Assembly (NCBI RefSeq): GCF_003584135.1
Contig: NZ_QXFI01000008.1
Span: forward strand, 62,001 to 126,000
Length of the DNA: 64,000 bases
Reading direction: 5' to 3'
From: Flagellimonas pelagia
Lineage (GTDB): Bacteria; Bacteroidota; Bacteroidia; Flavobacteriales; Flavobacteriaceae
Shown here piece by piece: positions 41,989 through 50,487 of this stretch (positions within the stretch are counted from its first letter, which is position 1; each line of letters opens with the position of its first letter). Position numbers and translations under genes: made by a program. Under the pieces are notes generated by a model. That model was given only the letters and a program-made list of their open reading frames with translations, was not told the origin of the DNA and did no database searches.

Positions 41989-42016
41989 ATTCGTGTAAAT
42001 TAGTGTAATTCGTGTC
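41989..42016 (+). repeat. Right inverted flank and short tandem repeat
   Basis: Three near-copies of ATTCGTGTAA at roughly 10-base period, directly after the GxxExxY stop. The last copy supplies the GTG start codon of the methyltransferase gene. Confidence 0.65.
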
Positions 42017-42776
42017 AAAAGTTTTTAAATACATCCTAAATCTCATCCCAAGACCGCTACTTATTAGACTGAGTTATTGGGTACGACCTTTGATTGCCCT
42101 TTCCCTAAAGGGAAAAAACTTCACCGATCCCATTGATGGTAAAAGTTTTAGGAGTTTTCTACCGTACGGTTATGAAAATCCACGGGAAAATGTGCTCTCA
42201 CCCTCTACCCTTTCCTTAGAGCGCCACCGTTTGCTTTGGCTCTATCTCAAAAATGAAACAGACTTATTCGCTGCCCCCCACAAACTACTCCATTTTGCAC
42301 CCGAACAAGCATTTTACAAAAGGTTCAAAAAGTTGAAAAACTTGGAGTACACCACCACGGATCTAAACTCTCCCTTGGCTGATGTGAAAGCAGATATCTG
42401 CAACCTTCCCTTTGATGATAATTCTTTTGATGTGATCCTTTGCAACCATGTCCTGGAACACATTCCCAACGATACCAAGGCCATGCAGGAACTATACCGT
42501 GTGATGAAACCAGGTGGCTGGGGCATCTTTCAGATTCCGCAAGACCTCAAACGTGAAAAAACCTTCGAGGACGATTCTATCACCGATAAAAAGGAACGGG
42601 CAAAAATCTTTGGGCAGTACGATCATGTCCGTATTTATGGAAGGGATTATTTTGACAAGCTACGTTCTATTGGTTTCACGGTTGAAGAAGTGGATTACAC
42701 TACTGTCCTTCCAAAGGAAAAAGTGGAACGGTACCGATTGGCGAAGAGTGAAATTATTCCATTGGTCAGGAAATAA
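42012..42776 (+). CDS. SAM-dependent methyltransferase
   Basis: A 254-residue class I methyltransferase of the Methyltransf_11 type. LLHFAPEQAFYKRFK stands at the place of motif I, then DLNSPLADVKADICNLPF, and the SAM-binding DVILCNHVLEHIPNDTKAMQEL, ending RVMKPGGWGIFQIP. Motif I is unusual in lacking the glycine-rich loop. The start is GTG inside the right repeat of the GxxExxY cassette; no ATG gives the expected N-terminus (FKYILNLIPRPLLIRLSYW). Substrate unknown; a lipid or sugar is possible. Confidence 0.85.
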   Translation: MSKVFKYILNLIPRPLLIRLSYWVRPLIALSLKGKNFTDPIDGKSFRSFLPYGYENPRENVLSPSTLSLERHRLLWLYLKNETDLFAAPHKLLHFAPEQAFYKRFKKLKNLEYTTTDLNSPLADVKADICNLPFDDNSFDVILCNHVLEHIPNDTKAMQELYRVMKPGGWGIFQIPQDLKREKTFEDDSITDKKERAKIFGQYDHVRIYGRDYFDKLRSIGFTVEEVDYTTVLPKEKVERYRLAKSEIIPLVRK

Positions 42777-43781
42777 TCACTGTTTTACCAAAGCCTCAAA
42801 ACCTGGCGTGAAGAACTCCTGGGTCTTCCCATCTTTGTCCAAGTAAATGATATAAGCCTCCAATTCATCATGGTCTTTCAAAATTGCCTTGGATTTTTCA
42901 AGGTCCATTGCCATAAAGGAAGTGGCAAAAGCATCGGCCACCGCGCAGGTTTTCGCCACCACACTGCTTGCCAGCACATTTGAATTTTTGGTATACCCCG
43001 TTTTGGGATCTATGGTATGCACATATTTTTCCCCTGTTTCCGGATCTACCCTAAACTTTCTATAATTCCCCGATGAGGCCATAGCTTCATCCTTCAGCGT
43101 TACGATACGCTTTAATTGTCGACCGGTTTCCACTTGGGGATCATCAATACCCACGGTCCACTCCTTACCGGATACCAAGTTGGTGCCCTTGGCCAATACT
43201 TCTCCCCCCACTTCCACCAAATAATTGTCGATGCCCTTGGCATCCAATAGGGCTCCAAGTCGATCAATGGCATATCCCTTGGCCACCGCATTAAAATCGA
43301 ACCGAATGGCCGGATGCGCCTTGGTAATAGTATGATCTTTATTGATTCTGACCTTTTCCCATCCCACATAACCCAAAAGGCTATCTACCTTAAGACTGTC
43401 GAGTGTTATCTGCTTGCCGGGTCCAAATCCCCATGCATTGGCCAAAACGCCCACAGTGGGGTCAAAATAGCCGTTAGAAGCCTCATGGACTTGGGTAGAG
43501 ATGTCAAAAACTTCCTTGAACATATCATCTACCACAATGGTGGAATCGCCTTCGTTGATCTTGGAGATATCCGAAGTGGGAATATAAGTGGACATGGATT
43601 GGTTCAACACCTGAAAAACCGAATCGATTTCCTGTTGATAATCCAACTCCCCATCGGCCAAATAAATAATGGAATAGGTAGTACCCAAGGCATTGCCCCA
43701 GTTTTGGTTCTTCACCCAAGTTTTGGGTCCACAACCCAAAAGCATGATTCCAACAACGAATAAAAGTGCTCTTTTCAACAT
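42777..43781 (-). CDS. apbE: FAD:protein FMN transferase, lipoprotein
   Basis: The enzyme that attaches FMN covalently to Thr residues of NqrB and NqrC on the outer face of the inner membrane. The 334 residues open with a lipoprotein signal (LLFVVGIMLLGCGPK). The ApbE domain is seen in GTTYSIIYLADG, FDPTVGVLANAWGFGPG, IRFDFNAVAKGYAIDRL, VEVGGEVLAKG, and TIDPKTGYTKNS. It lies on the same strand as nqrA-F, separated by one small gene and a terminator, which fits its job in maturing that complex. Confidence 0.96.
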   Translation of the reverse strand: MLKRALLFVVGIMLLGCGPKTWVKNQNWGNALGTTYSIIYLADGELDYQQEIDSVFQVLNQSMSTYIPTSDISKINEGDSTIVVDDMFKEVFDISTQVHEASNGYFDPTVGVLANAWGFGPGKQITLDSLKVDSLLGYVGWEKVRINKDHTITKAHPAIRFDFNAVAKGYAIDRLGALLDAKGIDNYLVEVGGEVLAKGTNLVSGKEWTVGIDDPQVETGRQLKRIVTLKDEAMASSGNYRKFRVDPETGEKYVHTIDPKTGYTKNSNVLASSVVAKTCAVADAFATSFMAMDLEKSKAILKDHDELEAYIIYLDKDGKTQEFFTPGFEALVKQ

Positions 43782-44141
43782 CTAAATCTCAATTAAACCT
43801 TGGTATTCCACAATATACTCTTCATCTAAATGGACAGGCAAGTCCCGATTGACTGCATTGGAAAGTCCAACTCCTGCAAAAAAGGTTCTGGCCTCAAACT
43901 TTTCTGCATGCTCTTTCACCTTTTGCATCAGCTCTTCATCATAATCCCTCGGATCGTTGGGGAACTCGATGTTCCGCACCACAATGAAATGAAGCACTTT
44001 CTCCTTCAAGCAAACGTATTGGGGATTCTTTTTCAGCTTGCTGTTGATGGCCATAAACTCAAAACCATCGGCCTCGAGCTCACGGCCCACAATGTTCATG
44101 GCCAAATTATGCAATTCCTGTTCTGTTAACGGTCTTCCCAT
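43782..44141 (-). CDS. Conserved NQR-linked small protein of unknown function
   Basis: A 119-residue soluble protein starting MGRPLTEQELHNLAMNIVG. No signal, no membrane helix, no metal motif; it is mixed helix and strand (QYVCLKEKVLHFIVV, KFEARTFFAGVGLSN). The gene directly abuts apbE (its stop touches the apbE start) and follows the nqr terminator. Databases sometimes label such proteins as NqrF subunits, but nothing in the sequence is NqrF-like. A role in NQR assembly or flavin loading is inference from position. The ATG at 44141 is chosen over a TTG at 44150. Confidence 0.75.
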   Translation of the reverse strand: MGRPLTEQELHNLAMNIVGRELEADGFEFMAINSKLKKNPQYVCLKEKVLHFIVVRNIEFPNDPRDYDEELMQKVKEHAEKFEARTFFAGVGLSNAVNRDLPVHLDEEYIVEYQGLIEI

Positions 44142-44153
44142 TTGATACAAAAA

Positions 44154-44175
44154 AACCGATGCCTGGGCACCGGTT
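44154..44175 (-). terminator. Terminator of the nqr operon
   Basis: Stem AACCGATGC with GCACCGGTT (one mismatch) and a T-run on the minus side, about 75 bases past the nqrF stop. Some read-through to the small gene and apbE is likely, since I see no promoter for them. Confidence 0.7.
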
Positions 44176-44251
44176 GGTTTTATAAATACCTCTCGATGGT
44201 TCCTTCGATATTCTCAGGATTTCAACTTGAGGTGATGAATCAACTTTAAAA

Positions 44252-45562
44252 CTATCCTCCAAAGTCGTCAAACCTGATATTCTCATCTGGAATACCGAAG
44301 TCCTGACCCATTTTTTCCACGGCCTTGTTCATCAACGGTGGTCCGCAGAAGTACAATTCAATATCCTCCGGGGAATCGTGAAGGCTCAAATAGTTATCGA
44401 TCACACAGTTGTGGATGAATCCAACGAAACCGTCACCTGATTCATCATTGATGTCCTTTTTCACTTTCCAGTTATCTTCTGGAAGTGGTTCAGAAAGGGC
44501 CAAATAGAACTTGAAGTTAGGGAATTCCTTCTCCAATTGCTTAAAATGATCAAGATAGAACAACTCCCTTTTGGAACGTCCACCATACCAGTAGCTCACT
44601 TTACGATTGGTCTTCAAAGTTTTGAACAAGTGGTACAAATGCGAACGCATCGGTGCCATACCGGCTCCACCACCTACATATAGCATTTCTGCCTCGGACT
44701 CGTTGATGAAGAATTCACCAAACGGACCAGAAATCACCACAGGGTCACCCTCTTTCAAGCTAAAGATATAAGATGAGGCAATACCTGGGTTCACATTCAT
44801 CCAACCATTTTTGGCACGATCCCATGGTGGCGTGGCAATACGAACGTTCAGCATGATCTCGCGTCCTTCAGCTGGGTAAGAGGCCATGGAATAGGCACGC
44901 TCCACAGTTTCTGGGTTTTTCATGACCAACGGCCAAAGATTAAACTTGTCCCATTCTGCTTGGAACTTATCCGGAGTTTCGTGCTCTTCAGGGTGTGCGG
45001 TAATATCGATATCGGAATATTTCACCTCACAAGGTGGAATCTCAATCTGGATATACCCACCTGCCTTGTAGTTCATATCTTCCGGAATCTCCACAACAAA
45101 TTCTTTGATGAAAGAGGCCACGTTATAGTTACGCACCACTTTGGCATTCCATTTTTTGATACCGAAAACTTCTTCAGGAATGGTAATTTCCATATCCTGT
45201 TTTACTTTCACCTGACAGGCCAAACGTGCCCCGTGTTGCAATTCCTTTTTGGAAAAGTGTGGGGTTTCTGTCGGCAATGCCTCACCACCTCCTGAAAGCA
45301 CGTGGCACTCACATTGGATACAGGTTCCACCACCACCACAAGCAGATGGCAAGAATATTTTTTGGTTACCCAAAGTGGACAACAAGGAACCTCCCGATGC
45401 CACTTCTACTTTCTTTTCACCATTGATGGTGATGGTCACCGGACCAGATGGGGATAGCTTTTCTTTGGTGAACAACAAAACGGCCACCAACAACAGCAAC
45501 AAAATAAGAAATGCTACAACGGTAATCAGAATAGTACCTCCGGTACTTGCGGCTATTATCAT
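44252..45562 (-). CDS. nqrF: Na+-translocating NADH:quinone reductase subunit F
   Basis: The electron-entry subunit that oxidises NADH. The 436 residues have one N-terminal membrane helix, a plant-type 2Fe-2S domain with C75, C81, C84 and C116 ([20 protein letters not shown]), an FAD domain with the RAYSMASYP block, and an NADH domain ([29 protein letters not shown]). It ends in FDDFGG as in other NqrF proteins. It is the last gene of the nqrABCDEF operon, 2 bases from nqrE. Confidence 0.98.
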   Translation of the reverse strand: MIIAASTGGTILITVVAFLILLLLLVAVLLFTKEKLSPSGPVTITINGEKKVEVASGGSLLSTLGNQKIFLPSACGGGGTCIQCECHVLSGGGEALPTETPHFSKKELQHGARLACQVKVKQDMEITIPEEVFGIKKWNAKVVRNYNVASFIKEFVVEIPEDMNYKAGGYIQIEIPPCEVKYSDIDITAHPEEHETPDKFQAEWDKFNLWPLVMKNPETVERAYSMASYPAEGREIMLNVRIATPPWDRAKNGWMNVNPGIASSYIFSLKEGDPVVISGPFGEFFINESEAEMLYVGGGAGMAPMRSHLYHLFKTLKTNRKVSYWYGGRSKRELFYLDHFKQLEKEFPNFKFYLALSEPLPEDNWKVKKDINDESGDGFVGFIHNCVIDNYLSLHDSPEDIELYFCGPPLMNKAVEKMGQDFGIPDENIRFDDFGG

Positions 45563-45564
45563 CT

Positions 45565-46311
45565 TTATTTGTTTATGGCTTCGTTATAAGAGACTGCTTT
45601 TTCCTTATCCTCAATCTCTTTCTTGATTTCTTTTTCTTTTTCTTTTTCAGCTTTCACAGTAGTGGTTTGGGCCTCTTCTGGCGGCTCATTGTCACCAGTA
45701 AGCATTCCACCAAAACTTTGGAAACCGATACCCATCAATCCTGTGATGATGAAGGTAATGCCCAATCCACGCAAGGGAGCGGGAACATTAGAATATCTGA
45801 TTTTCTCGCGAATGGCGGCAATGGCCAAAATCGCCAAGAACCATCCAATGCCGGATGAAATTCCATAGTTGAAGGCCAATCCAATATTAGGGATGTCACG
45901 TGTTTGCATGAACAGTGATCCACCCAAAATGGCACAGTTTACCGCAATCAACGGCAAAAAGATACCCAAAGAGTTATATAGTGATGGGGAGAATTTCTCC
46001 ACCACAATTTCCACCAATTGTACCATGGTGGCAATGGTAGCAATAAACAGGATGAACGATAGGAAGCTAAGGTCATAGTCAGCATACTCCGGACCCATCC
46101 AGGCCAAGGCCCCATCCTTCAACAAATATTTGTCCAATAACCAGTTCATAGGCACAGTAACCGCCAATACGAAGATTACGGCTGCACCAAGACCCACGGC
46201 GGTAGACACTTTTTTGGATACGGCCAAATAGGAACACATCCCCAAAAAGGTGGCAAACACCATGTTGTCTATAAAAATCGACTTGAAAAAAAGTTCTAAA
46301 TGCTCTAACAT
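45565..46311 (-). CDS. nqrE: Na+-translocating NADH:quinone reductase subunit E (extended C-terminus)
   Basis: A six-helix membrane subunit that takes part in Na+ transport and holds an iron centre with NqrD. The core ([31 protein letters not shown]) ends near residue 205. A further 45 or so residues form a Lys/Glu-rich tail ([20 protein letters not shown]) not found in short NqrE proteins; it is partly coded by a 6-base repeat (TTTTTC on the plus strand, about 45625-45650). The tail should lie in the cytoplasm. Confidence 0.96.
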   Translation of the reverse strand: MLEHLELFFKSIFIDNMVFATFLGMCSYLAVSKKVSTAVGLGAAVIFVLAVTVPMNWLLDKYLLKDGALAWMGPEYADYDLSFLSFILFIATIATMVQLVEIVVEKFSPSLYNSLGIFLPLIAVNCAILGGSLFMQTRDIPNIGLAFNYGISSGIGWFLAILAIAAIREKIRYSNVPAPLRGLGITFIITGLMGIGFQSFGGMLTGDNEPPEEAQTTTVKAEKEKEKEIKKEIEDKEKAVSYNEAINK

Positions 46312-46315
46312 ATCC

Positions 46316-46963
46316 TTAAGCTTCTTCTATTAATGCCCTGTTTTTGGAGCGTTGTACCCAAATAATGATACCCAACACGATCAATGCTGCTGGTGGTATG
46401 ATCATAAATCCATTGTTTTCATATCCAATGGAATACAAGCCTGTCTTGGTAACAGGATCACCCAAAACCTTAAATCCGAACAAGGTTCCAGAACCCAAAA
46501 GTTCCCTAAAGAATCCTACGATTACCAAAATAATACCGTATCCGAGTGCATTACCGATACCATCCAAAAAGGCCTTCTTAGGACCATTGCCTAAAGCAAA
46601 AGCCTCAAAACGTCCCATGATGATACAGTTGGTGATAATCAATCCCACAAAAACTGATAAAGTCTTGCTCAACTCGTAGGCAAAGGCCTTTAGCACCTGA
46701 TCCACAATGATTACCAGGGCGGCCACGACCACCAATTGCACAATGATCCTGATCTTGGACGGGATGATGTTCCTCAACAAGGAAATCGCCACGTTACCCA
46801 TACTTAGTACAAACAATACTGAAAGGGCCATTACCACGGCAGCCTTAAGCTCAGCGGTAATCGCAAGGGCAGAACAGATACCCAACACCTGAATGGTGAT
46901 CGGGTTGTTGTCCGCCAAGGGATCCAGCACCAGTTTTGAATCTTTTTTTGATAGTAGTGCCAT
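46316..46963 (-). CDS. nqrD: Na+-translocating NADH:quinone reductase subunit D
   Basis: A 215-residue membrane subunit related to NqrE. Visible are VLGICSALAITAELKAAVVMALS near the front (including the conserved ICSAL cysteine), and IVGLIITNCIIMGRFEAFALGN, which carries the second family cysteine. The helices are arranged as in RnfA/NqrD proteins. Spacing to nqrC is 1 base and to nqrE 4 bases. Confidence 0.97.
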   Translation of the reverse strand: MALLSKKDSKLVLDPLADNNPITIQVLGICSALAITAELKAAVVMALSVLFVLSMGNVAISLLRNIIPSKIRIIVQLVVVAALVIIVDQVLKAFAYELSKTLSVFVGLIITNCIIMGRFEAFALGNGPKKAFLDGIGNALGYGIILVIVGFFRELLGSGTLFGFKVLGDPVTKTGLYSIGYENNGFMIIPPAALIVLGIIIWVQRSKNRALIEEA

Positions 46964-46964
46964 A

Positions 46965-47714
46965 TTATTTTGTTCTTATGGTTTGTAAATAAGGTTTGTA
47001 CAGTTTGATGCAATCCTTGATCATCGCAGTCACCCCGTTACCGGTAATGGTAGCTCCTGCAAGCGCATCCACTTGGTTGTCCTCCTTATCGGTGTTCAAG
47101 GGGTCTCCGTTTCCTTTAGCTACGGTAATGCCTTCAAAACTGTTTCCAGACATGATGGATTCTCCAGTAAAATCATCCATGAAGAATCGTTGTTTGATGT
47201 TGGCCCCTAGCCCTGGTGTTTCTCCCCTGTGATCGAAGTATACTCCTTGAACCACCATGTGGTCATCCAACGAAATGTATCCCCAAATGGCATCCCAGAG
47301 TCCTCTTCCGTACAAAGGAATGATGTAGAATGTCTTGCCGTCCTTTTCACCTATCAGTAGGGGAAGTTCGGCTTTTTCACCATTCTTTGCTTTGGCAATT
47401 TCTTTGGAAACATCGATCAAATAGGCGTTCTCTTTCTCAACGGCAGTTGAACCATCAAGAACCATTTGTTTTACAATGTATTTGGAGAAATCCGCTTCCA
47501 CAGACGATGTAGGAACAAAAGTCACATCACCTTCCCCTTCATTATCGTTGACTCCCATCGCATAGAGAATGTTCTGCTGCTTTTCGAAGCGTTCATTCTC
47601 ATGGATTTTTGGTTTAAGCCCCGATGCCACAAATGCCAACAAAGAACCTACCACAACCACCATAAGGGCTGCGAAGATTACTGTGTAGCTATTTTTTTCA
47701 GTATTCAATGCCAT
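46965..47714 (-). CDS. nqrC: Na+-translocating NADH:quinone reductase subunit C
   Basis: A 249-residue subunit with one N-terminal membrane helix and a periplasmic FMN domain. The covalent FMN site is T222 in DALAGATITGNGV, matching the S/A-G-A-T pattern modified by ApbE. YGRGLWDAIWGYISLDDH is the family block. It lies 5 bases behind nqrB. Confidence 0.97.
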   Translation of the reverse strand: MALNTEKNSYTVIFAALMVVVVGSLLAFVASGLKPKIHENERFEKQQNILYAMGVNDNEGEGDVTFVPTSSVEADFSKYIVKQMVLDGSTAVEKENAYLIDVSKEIAKAKNGEKAELPLLIGEKDGKTFYIIPLYGRGLWDAIWGYISLDDHMVVQGVYFDHRGETPGLGANIKQRFFMDDFTGESIMSGNSFEGITVAKGNGDPLNTDKEDNQVDALAGATITGNGVTAMIKDCIKLYKPYLQTIRTK

Positions 47715-47719
47715 AATGC

Positions 47720-48982
47720 TTATGCTGTTTCCGTTTTTAATGAATCCACCTCATCCGAAGCTTGGGGATAGATGGTCGCTGTCTTCAATCGTCTCAATCG
47801 CTTTTTGATGTTGCCCCTAACCACATAATGGTCGATGGTGGGTGCGAACACGTTCATCAACAAGATGGCCAAGAACACTCCTTCCGGATACCCTGGGTTG
47901 AACACACGGATCATGACCGACATGAAACCGATCAAGAATCCATAAATCCATTTCCCTCTATTGGTCTGTGACCCCGTAACAGGGTCTGTAGCCATAAAGA
48001 CGATACCGAAGGCCAATCCACCTACCAACAAGTGTTGCCAGTAAGGGAAGCTCATCAACGTGTAGAATTTACTATAGGTGGGCAACCAGCCTGCATCCAC
48101 AATGCCGTTAAAAATCAATCCCATTGCCAAGGAACCCAATACCCCGCTCACGATGATCCTCCACGAGGCAATCTTGGAGAAGATCAAGAACAAAGCTCCC
48201 AATAAAATCAAAATTTTTGAAGTCTCACCCACCGATCCAGGAATAAATCCATAGAACATATCCGAAACAGAAAAGGAAAGATGTGAACTCCCTTGTGCCA
48301 AGGCCCCTAAAACGGTTTCCCCGGAAATAGCATCGGTAGAACCCGCTTGGGTCAGTCCAGCTTTGGCTCCGTGTACCCAAACTTTGTCACCACTCATCCA
48401 AGTTGGATAGGCGAAGAACAAAAAGGCACGAATGGTCAATGCAGGGTTAAGGATATTCATCCCCGTACCCCCGAACACTTCCTTACCAATGATTACACCG
48501 AATGCTACGGCAATGGCCAACATCCAAAGTGGTGTGTCCACAGGAATGATCAATGGCACCAACATACCGGTAACCAAATATCCTTCTTCCACTTCGTGAC
48601 CTTTGATCACGGCAAACAAGAACTCGATACCAAGACCTATACCGTAGGATACGATCACCAAGGGCAAAATGGTGGTAAGTCCCACCAAGAAATTGCTCCA
48701 AGTCAAGAAATCATCAAAAAGGGAAAAGTTTTCAGGAAATCCGTTGATGGCGGAATATTGTTGATATCCAGCGTTGAACATACCGAAGATCAAACACGGC
48801 ACCAACGCCAGAATCACAGTGTTCATCGTTCGCTTCAGGTCATCCGCACCGCGAACGTGTGCCCCTGAATGTGTAGTTTCGTTCGGCGTATAAAGAAAGG
48901 TATGGAGCGCATTAAAGGCGGGAGCCATTTTTTTGCCCTCATACTTTTGTTTTAACTGATGTAATTTTTCTTTCATGCCCAT
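47720..48982 (-). CDS. nqrB: Na+-translocating NADH:quinone reductase subunit B
   Basis: The main membrane subunit, about 420 residues and 10 or so helices. It carries the second covalent FMN at T223 in DAISGETVLGAL, and the family blocks TMNTVILALVPCLIFGMFNAGYQ (split) and FFAYPTWMSGD. A longer frame to 49018 exists, but the start at 48982 or 48976 lies right after the nqrA stop and gives the normal N-terminus (MKEKLHQLKQKYE). Confidence 0.97.
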   Translation of the reverse strand: MGMKEKLHQLKQKYEGKKMAPAFNALHTFLYTPNETTHSGAHVRGADDLKRTMNTVILALVPCLIFGMFNAGYQQYSAINGFPENFSLFDDFLTWSNFLVGLTTILPLVIVSYGIGLGIEFLFAVIKGHEVEEGYLVTGMLVPLIIPVDTPLWMLAIAVAFGVIIGKEVFGGTGMNILNPALTIRAFLFFAYPTWMSGDKVWVHGAKAGLTQAGSTDAISGETVLGALAQGSSHLSFSVSDMFYGFIPGSVGETSKILILLGALFLIFSKIASWRIIVSGVLGSLAMGLIFNGIVDAGWLPTYSKFYTLMSFPYWQHLLVGGLAFGIVFMATDPVTGSQTNRGKWIYGFLIGFMSVMIRVFNPGYPEGVFLAILLMNVFAPTIDHYVVRGNIKKRLRRLKTATIYPQASDEVDSLKTETA

Positions 48983-48983
48983 A

Positions 48984-50336
48984 TTATCCAAGTTCTTTTT
49001 GCAACAGATCCAATCCATCCCTGATGATCTGTTGGTGTGGTTGTTTTGAAATGCATATGAATTCCGTCAACGAGAAATCTTCAGGGGCCACTTCATAGAG
49101 ACCCAACTGTTCCATCTCGTCCAAATCTTTCACCATACAAGCCTTGAGCAATTGAAGCGGGTAAATATCCATGGGGAATACCTCTTCATACTGACCTGTT
49201 ACCACAAAAGCCCTGTGTTCACCATTGGTATTGGTGTCCAAATCATACTTCTTATTGGGCTGAAGCCAAGAAAAGGTCAACGCCCTAGTGGTTGAAATTT
49301 TATTGAAAACGGGTTTGTTCCATCCAAAAAACTCATAATCGTCCCCTTCTGGAATTGCCGTAACCGTATTATTGTAAAAACCAAGATAGCCCTCGGTACT
49401 GGTCTTGGAACCTGTAAGCACGTCGCCATTGATCAATCGGAACCTGTCCTCGCTTACTCCACTAGCGTACAAGAAGGTAGATATTTCAGCACCGATCTTG
49501 GTGGTATAATATTTCGGCGCTTTGATCACGGAACCTGCCAAAGCAATGGTCCTTTCGGCATTGAACTTGCCAGTGAGCAACAATTCGCCCAAAATGACCA
49601 TATCCTGTGGAGAAATGGTCCAAACGACTTCGCCCTTGTTCACGGGGTCAATCTTATTGATCTGTGTTCCTACCAAACCTGCCGGGTGTGGTCCTGAAAC
49701 CTTGTGCAGTTCAATTCCCTTCAAATCGGCGAAAGGAGATCGGCCTGAACTTCCAATGGAAACATGGATCTTACCAGGAGTCATTTTACCCAAAGCAGTA
49801 ATGGCCGCCTGCAATTCCTGCTCCTTGCCTTTTAACACATAATCCACATCCGCGGCCAAAGGCGCAGTGGCATATGCCGAAATAAAAATGGCCTTCGGTG
49901 TGGCATCGGGATTGGCGATCACATCATAAGGCCGCTGTTTGATAAAAGGCCACCCTCCGCTGTGCAGAAGATAGTTCTTTATGGCAGCACCGTCCGCTGT
50001 GTCCAGATCCGGCACTTTATTGATCATGTAATCCTGCGTTTTATCGGCAAGGATCTTTAGGCTCAGAATTTTTCTCCTTGCCCCTCTTACAATTTCCACA
50101 AGCTCACCGCTCACAGGGGACACAAAGTGCATTTGCTCTTTGTTCTTGTTGTAAAAGAGGGGTTCTCCCGCTTTTACCTCTTCCCCTTGTTTCATCAACA
50201 TTTTTGGGGTGATTCCATGGAAATCATCTAGGTTCAGGGCATACACGTTACTGGTAACGGCTTTGGAAGTAGTCTGTTCTGCTGCCCCGACGAGGTTGAT
50301 GTTCAACCCCTTTCTAATCCGGATGTCTTTAGACAT
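48984..50336 (-). CDS. nqrA: Na+-translocating NADH:quinone reductase subunit A
   Basis: The 450-residue peripheral subunit linked to quinone reduction. It begins with IRIKGLNINLVGAAEQ-like wording (RKGLNINLVGAAE), and includes GITPKMLMKQGEEVKAGEPLF and VSPVSGELVEIVRGARR, typical of the NqrA barrel-sandwich start, and EYLGFYNNTVTAIPEGDD-like text near residue 320. It is the first gene of the operon. A candidate promoter lies 35 bases upstream. Confidence 0.97.
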   Translation of the reverse strand: MSKDIRIRKGLNINLVGAAEQTTSKAVTSNVYALNLDDFHGITPKMLMKQGEEVKAGEPLFYNKNKEQMHFVSPVSGELVEIVRGARRKILSLKILADKTQDYMINKVPDLDTADGAAIKNYLLHSGGWPFIKQRPYDVIANPDATPKAIFISAYATAPLAADVDYVLKGKEQELQAAITALGKMTPGKIHVSIGSSGRSPFADLKGIELHKVSGPHPAGLVGTQINKIDPVNKGEVVWTISPQDMVILGELLLTGKFNAERTIALAGSVIKAPKYYTTKIGAEISTFLYASGVSEDRFRLINGDVLTGSKTSTEGYLGFYNNTVTAIPEGDDYEFFGWNKPVFNKISTTRALTFSWLQPNKKYDLDTNTNGEHRAFVVTGQYEEVFPMDIYPLQLLKACMVKDLDEMEQLGLYEVAPEDFSLTEFICISKQPHQQIIRDGLDLLQKELG

Positions 50337-50370
50337 ATTGTTGTAGACCTTTTGTTATCAAAATCGCTGG

Positions 50371-50378
50371 CAAATTTA
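50371..50378 (-). promoter_or_regulatory. Candidate -7 box of the nqr operon
   Basis: TAAATTTG on the minus strand, 35 bases before the nqrA ATG. No good -33 box. Confidence 0.45.
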
Positions 50379-50487
50379 GTACTTAAAGGATTCTTTTCAT
50401 AATTATTATCCATAAAATTGGGATTATATCGAGCTAAATTCACAAGGCACACTTTTTGTTTACCTTTACCCAAAACAAATGCAATAA

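Noticed and set aside
44176-44251. A second copy of the TCGAG palindrome (CTCTCGATGG, TTCGATATTCTC)
   Set aside because: The arms do not pair over more than a few bases and the outer TGTCAGTTCGAG arm is missing.
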